Source: Rhodococcus sp. IITR03 (lineage in GTDB: Bacteria; Actinomycetota; Actinomycetes; Mycobacteriales; Mycobacteriaceae). Taken from it: a DNA stretch of 5,101 nucleotides. The notes under the pieces were generated by a model. The model did no database searches, had not been told where the DNA came from, and worked only from the letters and a program-made list of their open reading frames with translations. This document shows, piece after piece, positions 1 through 5,101 of the stretch (within the stretch, counting starts at the first letter, position 1; each line of letters opens with the position of its first letter). The DNA lies in contig LATQ01000309.1 in the NCBI GenBank assembly GCA_001017865.1, positions 1-5,101 of the forward strand, written 5' to 3'. The translations under genes were made by a program, and so were the position numbers.

Positions 1-2263
1 CACCGGAGCGCAGTCGGGGCGGGCGCAGCGCAGCACGTCCACGGCCGCGGTCGACGGCAGAGCCGGCAACTCGTCGCACATCGCCTCGGCGGCGGAGGCG
101 ATGGCCGCTTCGATGTTCTTCGACGAGATCGGCGCGCCGGGTGTGACGGCGATCGGCAGCACGGAGTACTCCTCGTCCGTCCGCAGCGATTCGTCCACGA
201 CGAGCACGTCGGGATGGTCCGTCCCCGTGGTGCGTTCGACGACCACGCCGCGCGACCACGCGCGCGTCCCGGTGCCGCCGTCGGGCAGTCCGTCCGGTCC
301 CGGAGCGTCGTACAACAGGAAGACGTCCTGGCCGTCGCGCAACGTACTGCCCGGCTCGAACTCGCCCGCGAGGCGCAGCCGGCGCCGGAGCAGTCGCTGG
401 CGGGGCGTGGCCTTGTGCCAGTCGGTCTCGAGCGTGCACGTCGCCGCGACCAGCGTGTCGCGGGCGTCCGCCCACTCGTCCGGAGCCGTGGACAGACGGT
501 CGAAGTGCCCCCACCAGAATGGTTTCCGTTCGCGCCGGTGATAGCCCATGGCCGCGGCGACGAGTGCGGCCGCCTGCTGTTCCGGGGTGCGGTCACCCGC
601 CAGTGCACCGCCGACGTAGTCGAGGAGTTTCGTCTCGACGGGGTGCGCTCCGCGTCGGGAGCGGCTCGTCGTGGGTCGTCTCGGTGGGGGAGATGCCGTG
701 GTCGCGGGCGTGGGTGAGCAGCCAGTCGCGCAGACGCAGGGTGGAGATGCAGTCGGCCTCGTTGTAGGAGGCGATCGACGCGAGTTCGCGGTCCGCCTCC
801 TCGAGGTGCCCGGCGTCGCGCAGTGCGCAGTAGTCGGCGTACGCGACGATCGAGGCGCCCGCGTCCACGACATCGCCGTCGCGCGCCTCGTCGACGTCGG
901 TGTAGAGCGGTTCGAGCTTCTTCAGCCCGTACGCCCGGGCGCCCACCCGGATCGAGTTGCGCACCACGGGATACAGGTCGACGAGCACACCCTCGCGCAG
1001 CAGGTCGTCGACGATCTCCTCGCCGACGCCGTAGCGACCGGCCAACCGCAGCAGCGCCGTCTTCTCGTACGGGGCGTAGTGGTAGACGTGCATCCTCGGG
1101 TGGCGACGCCGGCGGTCGGTGACGTAGTCGAGGAAGTCCAGCAGCGCCTGCCGTTCCTGTTCGCGGTCGTGTGCCCAGAAGGGCCGGAAGACCGGTGCGT
1201 CGGCCGGTCCCTCCACGACGCCGAACAGGTACTCGAGTCCCCACTCGGAACTGCCGCCCTCGGACCACAGCGGGTCGCCTTCGAAGTCGAAGAAGATGTC
1301 GCCCTCGTCGGGCGCGGGCAGGATGCCGAGCGGGGTGGCGTCGTAGACCTCCGCGTAGGGACTGCCCCGTCTCTCCTCCTCGAGCTGCGCCCGTGCTGCG
1401 CGCGCAGGACCTCGAAGGTGCGGCGGGCCATCCCGTCGACGGTGCCGCGCATGCGGCGAGGTCGTCGATGGTCGACACGCCCGCCTCGATCAGCCGCAGC
1501 CGCTGGGTACTGCGCATCCCCGCGACCAGCAGCAGGTCGCGGTGACGTTCCAGTTCCGGGGTGCAGTCGTCGCAGCGACCGCAGGCGGTGTGCCCACCCG
1601 CTCCCCACCGCACCGGCTCGGGGGCAGCGCGGTGCGACGCCAGAAGGGTTTCGAGACAGGCGCGTCGGTGCCGGTAGACCGGCAGGATCTCCGCCAGCGG
1701 GTAGGAGGCGATCGAGCCGTCCCCGAGGACGAGATGCGCGTGCGAAGAGACTGCCGTCCGGTGCGCGCGAGTGCGTCTGCGTAGGCGGCGAGCTGCAGCA
1801 GGGCCTCGACCTTCGCGTGCCGGGAGAGTTTGCTGTCGTAGACGGCGTAGCCGTCATCTTCGAGGACGAGGAAATCGGAGAAGCCGATCATGCCGAGCGG
1901 ATCGGGGGCGGCGTCCGAGGAGCCGGTGTCGAAGAAAGCGCCCTGATAGACGACGGGCGCGCCGGCCCGGACGGCGTCGAGGGTGGCCTGCGCCGCCTCG
2001 GTGAGCGCCTGCGCGGTGTACTCGGGCCGGGCGATCTCGACGACCTTCTCGGCACCCACCTGCGCGCGGAACCGGTCGAGGACGCGCTGCTCGTGACGAC
2101 CGCCGAGCGCCGCGACGCGGTCGAGCATCGCATCGGGTTCGGTGTCGGGGCGCGGGAGGCGACCGAGCGTCGAGTCGAGGTTGCGGAGCAGTGCGAACTC
2201 GCACGAGGCGGCGCGGGTGAGATCTCCGGCGCCGAAGACCAGCCTGTCGTCGAGAAGAAACAT
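1..2263 (-). CDS. TM0106-family RecB-like nuclease, N-terminal part, frameshifted, runs off window
   Basis: Large DNA/RNA-processing nuclease of the TM0106 RecB-like family, whose members usually continue into a superfamily 1-type helicase; that part lies outside the window. Once five single-base gaps are repaired, about 756 residues are visible. Residues 1-235 are a PD-(D/E)XK module: H57-E58, D130 in GFSD, D143-S-K145 and a QLAAY motif at 157-161. C21 together with C228, C231 and C234 (CxxCxxC) resembles the iron-sulfur staple of Cas4/AddB nucleases. A helix-hairpin-helix-like stretch follows at about 250-290. Next is an RNase H-like DEDD exonuclease domain (YprB type): DFE at 327-329, HYAPYEK at 396-402, YNEAD at 501-505. 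The start at 2263 is supported by GGAG six bases upstream and by the family-typical MFLLDxRLV opening. Frame breaks are near 1743-1756, 1444-1447, 1395-1397, 657-659 and 640-643. The family call is strong; the biological role is poorly defined. Confidence 0.88.
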
Positions 2264-2269
2264 CGGCAG

Positions 2270-2273
2270 CTCC
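2270..2273 (-). promoter_or_regulatory. Ribosome binding site of the RecB-like nuclease
   Basis: Reading the minus strand, GGAG lies six bases before the ATG at 2263. It supports that start for the nuclease. Confidence 0.6.
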
Positions 2274-2317
2274 GTCTCCGGCGTGCGGGATGCCCGGGCT
2301 GGGCACGGCTGGTCCCG

Positions 2318-2326
2318 ACTATCGCA
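2318..2326 (-). promoter_or_regulatory. Possible extended -10 promoter element for the nuclease
   Basis: The minus strand reads TGCGATAGT, a TGn extended -10 followed by a 4/6 match to TATAAT, about 55 bases before the nuclease ATG. No convincing -35 is visible at the expected distance, so this is a weak, pattern-only call. Confidence 0.2.
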
Positions 2327-2396
2327 GACCGGTCGGACCCATCGGACTGTTGTGTTCGCACTCGGCGGGTGAGAACATCTCTCTCATCAAAGAGAA

Positions 2397-2402
2397 TAAA
2401 AT
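2397..2402 (+). promoter_or_regulatory. Candidate -10 element for the PNPOx-SDR transcript
   Basis: TAAAAT is a 5/6 match to the -10 consensus inside the only AT-rich patch of the region, 34 bases before the ATG at 2436. That position leaves room for the ribosome binding site at 2426. The hexamer at the -35 distance (AACATC) is poor, which is common in actinobacterial promoters. Inference from sequence alone. Confidence 0.35.
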
Positions 2403-2425
2403 TCTTGACGAGGATTCGTGCAGGT

Positions 2426-2431
2426 AGGAGG
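2426..2431 (+). promoter_or_regulatory. Strong Shine-Dalgarno (AGGAGG) deciding the PNPOx-like start
   Basis: A perfect AGGAGG sits four bases before the ATG at 2436. It favours that codon over the in-frame GTG at 2418, which lies upstream of it, and over the ATG at 2481, which has no comparable site. Confidence 0.75.
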
Positions 2432-2435
2432 CCTG

Positions 2436-2939
2436 ATGACTGGAAACGGCACGCTGCGCACGCGCGGCGCCGGGATCTCGATGACGAAGGAGGAGATCGA
2501 TCTCTTCCTCTCCGCCGAGCGGACGTGCCGCGTCGCCACGATCGGCGGTGACGGAAGCCCGCACGTCGCTCCGTTGTGGTTCGTCTGGGACGGCGCCTTC
2601 CTGTGGCTCAACTCCGTCGTCCGCAGCCGCCGCTGGACCGACCTGCAGAAGGATCCGCGCATCGCGGTCGTCGTCGATGGTGGGGAGCAGTTCACGGATC
2701 TGCGCGGCGTGGAGGTGCGCGGAACCGCGGTGAGCGTCGGTGACGTGCCGCGCGGTTCCCGCCCCGAGGTCGTGGCGCGCACCGTCGAGGACGAACTGCT
2801 GCGCGGCGTCGAACTGTCCTTCGCCCGCAAGTACGCCGGTCGCGACGAGTTCACGACGGACGGCCGTCACGCGTGGCTGCGGGTCACTCCGCGCAGCGTG
2901 CGCAGCTGGGACTTCGGGAAGATCCGCCGGTCGCGCTGA
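2436..2939 (+). CDS. Pyridoxamine 5'-phosphate oxidase-like split-barrel flavoprotein (PNPOx/FDOR family)
   Basis: A 167-residue soluble protein of the PNPOx-like split beta-barrel superfamily. In actinobacteria such proteins bind FMN, F420 or haem and reduce or oxidise small molecules; the actual cofactor and substrate cannot be read from the sequence. Residues 17-27 (TKEEIDLFLSA) form the usual first helix. The barrel core follows: CRVATIGGDGSPHVAPLWFVWDG from 31, the basic patch RSRRW at 63-67 before KDPRIAVVVD (72-81), then LRGVEVRGTAV at 89-99. These are the strand and phosphate-contact positions typical of the family. The frame is intact. The SDR starts 54 bases downstream on the same strand, so the two are probably one operon. 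Rv1155/Rv2074-like F420-dependent reductases are plausible relatives. Catalytic PdxH is unlikely because the protein is short and lacks the usual C-terminal PdxH segment. Confidence 0.85.
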   Translation: MTGNGTLRTRGAGISMTKEEIDLFLSAERTCRVATIGGDGSPHVAPLWFVWDGAFLWLNSVVRSRRWTDLQKDPRIAVVVDGGEQFTDLRGVEVRGTAVSVGDVPRGSRPEVVARTVEDELLRGVELSFARKYAGRDEFTTDGRHAWLRVTPRSVRSWDFGKIRRSR

Positions 2940-2940
2940 T

Positions 2941-2985
2941 TTCGACGAACCACCGACCTCGACGAGCCACCGATCTCGACGAACG
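2941..2985 (+). repeat. 17-bp tandem repeat, about 2.6 copies, in the PNPOx-SDR gap
   Basis: Two adjacent 17-base units (2941-2957 TTCGACGAACCACCGAC; 2958-2974 CTCGACGAGCCACCGAT) differ at three positions. An 11-base partial third copy (CTCGACGAACG) follows at 2975-2985 and runs into the SDR ribosome binding site. The repeat fills nearly the whole 54-base gap between the two genes. Its function is unknown; it may be slippage-derived spacer. Confidence 0.8.
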
Positions 2986-2988
2986 GAG
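2985..2988 (+). promoter_or_regulatory. Ribosome binding site of the SDR gene
   Basis: GGAG lies five bases before the ATG at 2994, directly after the partial third copy of the tandem repeat. Confidence 0.65.
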
Positions 2989-2993
2989 CCCCC

Positions 2994-3793
2994 ATGAACA
3001 TCGCCTCGGCGCGCCACGCGCTCGTCACCGGAGGTGCGAGCGGCATCGGCCGCGGTATCGCCGACGCCCTGGCCCGCCTCGGAGTGGCCGTGACGATCGC
3101 GGACATCGACGATGCGGCAATCGAATCCACGCTCGCCGACCGGACGGGAGTCTTCCGGCTCGTCCGCGGAGCCGTCCTCGACGTACGCGACCGGGAGGGC
3201 TGGCGCAGCGTCAAGCAGGAGGCGGAGGACGCCTTCGGCCCGGTCGACATCCTCGTCAACAACGCCGGGATCGGTTTCAACGGAACGGATTTCGCCGACC
3301 TCGATCCTCAGGTCTTCGACACGGTCATCGACATCGACGTCACCGGGGTGTTCAACGGCGTCTCGACCTTCGCGGGTGACCTGCGGACACGCGGGCGTGG
3401 CACATCGTCAACACCGCCTCGGTCATGGGACTGACCGCGGGTGTGCCGGGCCGCGGTGTGTACAGCGCAGCGAAGGCCGCCGTCGTCGCGATGTCCGAAG
3501 CGCTACGCGCCGAACTCGCCCCGCACGGTGTCGGGGTGTCGGTCCTGTGCCCGGGGCTGGTGCGTTCGGGACTCGACGACAGCACCGCCCGGCTCGGCGG
3601 CGAGGTCCGGCGCGTGGACCACATCAAGGGCGGGAACGCCGGTATGGCACCGGAGACGGCGGGGGAGATCGTCGTCCGCGGCATCTCGATCGACGCCCCC
3701 TACATCCTCACGCACCCGCACTATCTCGGGAACATCAGTACCAGGTACGACTCGATCGCTCGCAGTGCGGATTCAGTCCACGCCGGTGCATGA
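2994..3793 (+). CDS. Short-chain dehydrogenase/reductase (SDR), one frameshift
   Basis: Classical SDR oxidoreductase, 266 residues when one missing base near 3399-3401 is restored (CGTGG-CACATC; one extra G gives RGHIVNTASVMG). The Rossmann nucleotide site is TGGASGIG at 12-19, and D37 at the end of the second strand favours NAD(H) over NADP(H). The structural NNAG motif is at 89-92. The catalytic residues are S143 (NTAS), Y157 and K161 (YSAAK), followed by CPGLVRSGL, the usual cofactor-contact loop. At the position of the usual fourth catalytic residue, Asn, there is D115 (DVTG). Without repair the product would stop shortly after residue 136 and lose Ser/Tyr/Lys. The substrate cannot be deduced; alcohol, steroid or acyl-type substrates are all possible. 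It probably shares a transcript with the PNPOx-like gene. Its last 59 bases overlap the converging DUF1707 gene. Confidence 0.87.
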
Positions 3794-4325
3794 CGGCACG
3801 CCGGTGGACGACGGCCGCGCGGCGCATGTGTTCGCGGTGCAGTCGCCGGGCGTTACGGATGTGGTCGTCGGCCCTGCGGTCCGGACCGCCTTCGAGTCCG
3901 AGTGCGGTGCGTCCCGCCAGGACGAGACCCCAGGGAACGATGACCCAGATCGGCCAGAAGTAGATCAGTGAGGCCGTTCCGAGCGAGACCAGTGCCCACA
4001 CCGCGAGATTGATCGATCCCACGGTGGCCCAGGCTCCCCACTCGATGCGCTGGTGGAGCGGCAGGCGCAGACGTGGGAACGGTGTGCCGGCCGGCGGGGA
4101 CGGGGTGGGAACGGGTGTCGACGGCAGGTCGGTGAGAACGGCGCCGGCGTCGTCCTGCGTCACGGCGCGGTAGACCCGGGCCACCCGCTCGTCGAACTCG
4201 CCGATCGTCAACCGTCCGGCGGTGAGATGGCGCCCGAGCTCCTCCACGATCGTTTCGCGCTCGGCATCGGAGATGCGCAGCGGCGATGTCGCAGTACCGG
4301 GGCCGGTGGTGGATGTGTGTTCCAT
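3735..4325 (-). CDS. DUF1707 domain-containing membrane protein with 2TM module
   Basis: A 196-residue protein with an uninterrupted frame. Residues 15-68 are a DUF1707 domain: LRISDAERETIVEELGRHLTAGRLTIGEFDERV, ending in the typical LTDLP. The domain is common in actinobacterial membrane proteins and resembles part of SHOCT-like oligomerisation modules; its biochemical function is not established. A proline-rich linker (69-83) leads to two closely spaced hydrophobic helices, about 99-121 and 122-141, with a short YFWP turn, the 2TM pattern. The C-terminal tail (about 149-189) is very rich in Arg and His and probably cytoplasmic. The ATG at 4325 is chosen because GGAG lies four bases upstream and the DUF1707 domain follows after a short leader; the open frame extends further upstream to 4637 but only through the regulatory region and the PadR gene. 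It is divergent from PadR, which may control it. Confidence 0.82.
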   Translation of the reverse strand: MEHTSTTGPGTATSPLRISDAERETIVEELGRHLTAGRLTIGEFDERVARVYRAVTQDDAGAVLTDLPSTPVPTPSPPAGTPFPRLRLPLHQRIEWGAWATVGSINLAVWALVSLGTASLIYFWPIWVIVPWGLVLAGRTALGLEGGPDRRADDHIRNARRLHREHMRRAAVVHRRAVMHRRGLNPHCERSSRTWY

Positions 4326-4342
4326 GGTGCTCCGGGATCTTC

Positions 4343-4393
4343 CACAATGGAATGTCACCTGATTCCAGGGTGGATATGCACAGTGGAATGTCA
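4343..4393. repeat. Direct repeat CACARTGGAATGTCA, two copies 36 bp apart
   Basis: The 15-base copies at 4343-4357 and 4379-4393 differ at one base. The first contains the left arm of the dyad. The second carries the same TGGAAT half-site, with only a degenerate partner (TTTTCC, 4398-4403) at the 8-base spacing. The layout suggests a strong and a weak binding site for one regulator. Confidence 0.65.
4348..4367. promoter_or_regulatory. Candidate PadR operator: perfect 6-bp dyad with 8-bp spacer
   Basis: TGGAAT-N8-ATTCCA is a perfect inverted repeat between the two divergent genes, immediately upstream of the DUF1707 start. Known PadR operators are dyads with the same 8-base spacing (ATGT-N8-ACAT type). 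The geometry therefore fits autoregulation plus control of the membrane-protein gene. The assignment to this PadR is inference. Confidence 0.5.
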
Positions 4394-4416
4394 AGTCTTT
4401 TCCGTACCCGAATCGC

Positions 4417-4424
4417 GAAAGGAA
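4417..4424 (+). promoter_or_regulatory. Ribosome binding site of padR
   Basis: The purine run GAAAGGAA ends six bases before the ATG at 4431, supporting that codon as the PadR start. Confidence 0.6.
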
Positions 4425-4430
4425 CCGGCA

Positions 4431-4977
4431 ATGACCGGACGACCGCTCAACGCCACCGCCGCGTCGCTGCTCGGATTTCTCCACGAAGGCCCCAAAACGG
4501 CTGGGACCTGGTGTCCACCGCACAGACGCGCATCGGCAAGTTCTGGTCGCTGACGACGAGCCAGGTCTACCGGGAACTGGCCGCGATGGAACGGCGGGGA
4601 CTGATCGAGCAGGGGAGAAGGGCCCGCGCGACCGCAAGCCCTACGTGCTGACCGAGGCCGGACGCACGGCCTTCGCCGAATGGATCGACCGCGAACCGGG
4701 CGACGAGAACATCCGCCATCCGCTGCTGCTGACCGTCGCCTTCGGCGATCACCTCCCGCCCGAGCGCCTCACCGAGATGCTTGCCGACCATCGCCGCAGA
4801 CACGAGGAGCAGCTCGCCGCCTACGAACAGCAGGCGGCGGCCGACATCCTTCCGCCGCACGCCGCGGCGACCCTCGATTTCGGCATCCTCTACGAACGGG
4901 CCGTCCTCGAATGGTTCGACCGCGTGCGCGACCGTCTCGAACCCGGGCCGGTCAGCGCAGCGGATCGAACGACCTGA
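4431..4977 (+). CDS. PadR-family transcriptional regulator, two frameshifts
   Basis: DNA-binding repressor of the PadR family, 182 residues once two missing G's are restored (near 4499-4500 and in the G run 4612-4615). Residues 1-80 form the winged helix: LNATAASLLGFLHEGPKTGWDL, then FWSLTTSQVYRELAAMERRGLIE as recognition helix and wing, then GPRDRKPYVLTEAGR. Residues about 90-170 are the helical dimerisation domain (Vir_act_alpha_C type), including the LADHRRRHEEQLAAYEQQ coiled helix and the ILYERAVLEWFDRVRDRL helix. As written, the frame from 4431 would stop at 4553 after only the first helices. The ATG has a good ribosome binding site. It is divergent from the DUF1707 membrane gene over a shared dyad, so autorepression and control of that gene are likely. 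The inducing ligand is unknown. Confidence 0.86.
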
Positions 4978-4989
4978 GCAACGGATCCG

Positions 4990-5014
4990 GCTCGCCGGTC
5001 ATCGACCGGCGAGC
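4990..5014. terminator. Bidirectional terminator-like hairpin between converging genes
   Basis: A perfect 11-bp stem, GCTCGCCGGTC / GACCGGCGAGC, closes an ATC loop. It starts 12 bases after the PadR stop and spans the stop codon of the opposing oxidoreductase gene. There is no U-tract on either side, which is usual for actinobacterial hairpin terminators. Being symmetric, it could end both transcripts. Confidence 0.65.
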
Positions 5015-5101
5015 AGCCGTCCGGTGAGGGGACCGAGCGCCACACCCCACATCCCGTGCCGCCGGCGACGTGGACCCGCTCCGAACGGGTGCGGCCGACG
5101 C
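4999..5101 (-). CDS. C-terminal end of DAO-type FAD-dependent oxidoreductase, frameshifted
   Basis: Only the last 34 or so residues are in the window. With one base restored near 5058 (GTGCC to GTGGCC on the plus strand) the minus strand reads VHVAGGHGMWGVALGPLTGR and ends LLAGR-stop. The GGHGMWGvxLGPxTGRLLA signature is the conserved C-terminal FAD-contacting segment of D-amino-acid dehydrogenase/DadA- and glycine-oxidase-like enzymes. These flavoproteins oxidise amine groups of amino acids. The exact substrate class cannot be told from this fragment. The gene converges on padR, with the terminator-like hairpin covering its stop codon. Confidence 0.7.
   Translation of the reverse strand, partial: RRPHPFGAGPRRRRHGMWGVALGPLTGRLLAGR

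Larger units (their letters stand above)
2264..2435. other. Divergent intergenic region between nuclease and PNPOx-like gene
   Basis: About 170 bases between two divergently transcribed genes, expected to carry both promoters. The nuclease-proximal half is GC-rich, with a small inverted repeat (TGCCC/GGGCA, 2291-2305) and a GACCGGTC palindrome (2327-2334). The half next to the plus-strand gene (about 2371-2410) is conspicuously AT-rich for this genome and holds two short inverted repeats. I see no small ORF or RNA gene in it. Confidence 0.6.
4326..4430. promoter_or_regulatory. Shared divergent regulatory region of DUF1707 gene and padR
   Basis: A 105-base gap between two start codons. It holds the DUF1707 gene's GGAG (minus strand, 4330-4333), the operator-like dyad and direct repeats listed separately, and a perfect TTGACA on the minus strand at 4389-4394. 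That TTGACA could be a -35 for the DUF1707 gene, but no good -10 lies 16-18 bases beyond it. The plus strand carries GGATAT at 4372-4377 as a weak -10 candidate for padR. Exact promoters are unresolved. Confidence 0.5.

Noticed and set aside
922..1857. A 311-codon minus-strand open frame as a separate gene
   Set aside because: Only the short stretch GTVDGMARRTFEVLRAQ matches the nuclease. The rest is an out-of-frame Arg/Ser/Pro-rich shadow created by the frame breaks.
2291..2334. Small inverted repeats TGCCC/GGGCA and the GACCGGTC palindrome as regulatory sites
   Set aside because: Arms this short arise often by chance in GC-rich DNA; nothing else supports a site.
671..2551. A 626-codon open frame on the plus strand opposite the nuclease
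   Set aside because: It is antisense to a clearly recognisable nuclease. Its protein is low-complexity, rich in Arg/Val/Gly/Glu and without family motifs, and long antisense frames are expected in GC-rich coding DNA.
2319..3017. A 232-codon minus-strand open frame covering the PNPOx-like gene
   Set aside because: It is the antisense shadow of a well-supported gene with a perfect ribosome binding site; no recognisable domain.
4486..4505. CCCCAAAA run in padR as a programmed -1 frameshift site
   Set aside because: The run is not in the phase needed for a canonical X-XXY-YYZ slippery heptamer. No stimulatory stem is evident, and a second identical-type gap occurs 110 bases later. PadR relatives read KTGWDL, which one added G restores.
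4326..4637. Upstream extension of the DUF1707 gene to 4637
   Set aside because: The extension would cover the regulatory dyad and the start of padR, and encodes no recognisable sequence. The ATG at 4325 has its own ribosome binding site and sits just before the domain.
1..5101. A novel defence island or mobile element around the Cas4-like nuclease
   Set aside because: There are no CRISPR repeats, cas genes, integrases, transposases, terminal repeats or composition break. The neighbours look like ordinary chromosomal metabolic and regulatory genes.

Overview
The window is GC-rich, and the genes use mostly G/C-ending codons. It fits a high-GC actinobacterium. The protein types (a TM0106-family RecB-like nuclease, a DUF1707 membrane protein and an actinobacterial-style PadR) suggest the Rhodococcus/Mycobacteriales neighbourhood; that placement is inference, not identification.

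Layout, left to right. (1) Positions 1-2263, minus strand: N-terminal two-thirds or so of a large RecB-like nuclease, truncated by the window edge before any helicase part. (2) Positions 2264-2435: divergent intergenic region with an AT-rich island. (3) Positions 2436-2939, plus: a pyridoxamine-5'-phosphate-oxidase-like split-barrel flavin or F420 protein. (4) Positions 2994-3793, plus: a short-chain dehydrogenase/reductase, probably co-transcribed with the previous gene and separated from it by a short 17-bp tandem repeat. (5) Positions 3735-4325, minus: an intact DUF1707 plus two-TM membrane protein whose 3' end overlaps the SDR tail-to-tail. (6) Positions 4326-4430: divergent regulatory region with a clear dyad and direct repeats. 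(7) Positions 4431-4977, plus: a PadR-family regulator. (8) Positions 4999-5101, minus: the last residues of a DAO-type FAD oxidoreductase, converging on the PadR gene over a strong shared hairpin.

The most striking property is that four of the six genes are broken by single-base gaps: five in the nuclease, one in the SDR, two in PadR and one in the oxidoreductase fragment. In every case adding one base restores the family sequence, mostly at short G/C runs. Such a uniform, one-direction pattern across unrelated genes points to consensus/sequencing indel errors rather than real gene decay. Coordinates below therefore describe each restored gene as one unit.

The genes do not form an obvious single pathway. 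The best functional link is the divergent PadR / DUF1707-membrane-protein pair, which shares an operator-like dyad. I see no CRISPR array, tRNA, rRNA, insertion sequence or phage feature, and no convincing new defence or biosynthetic system.
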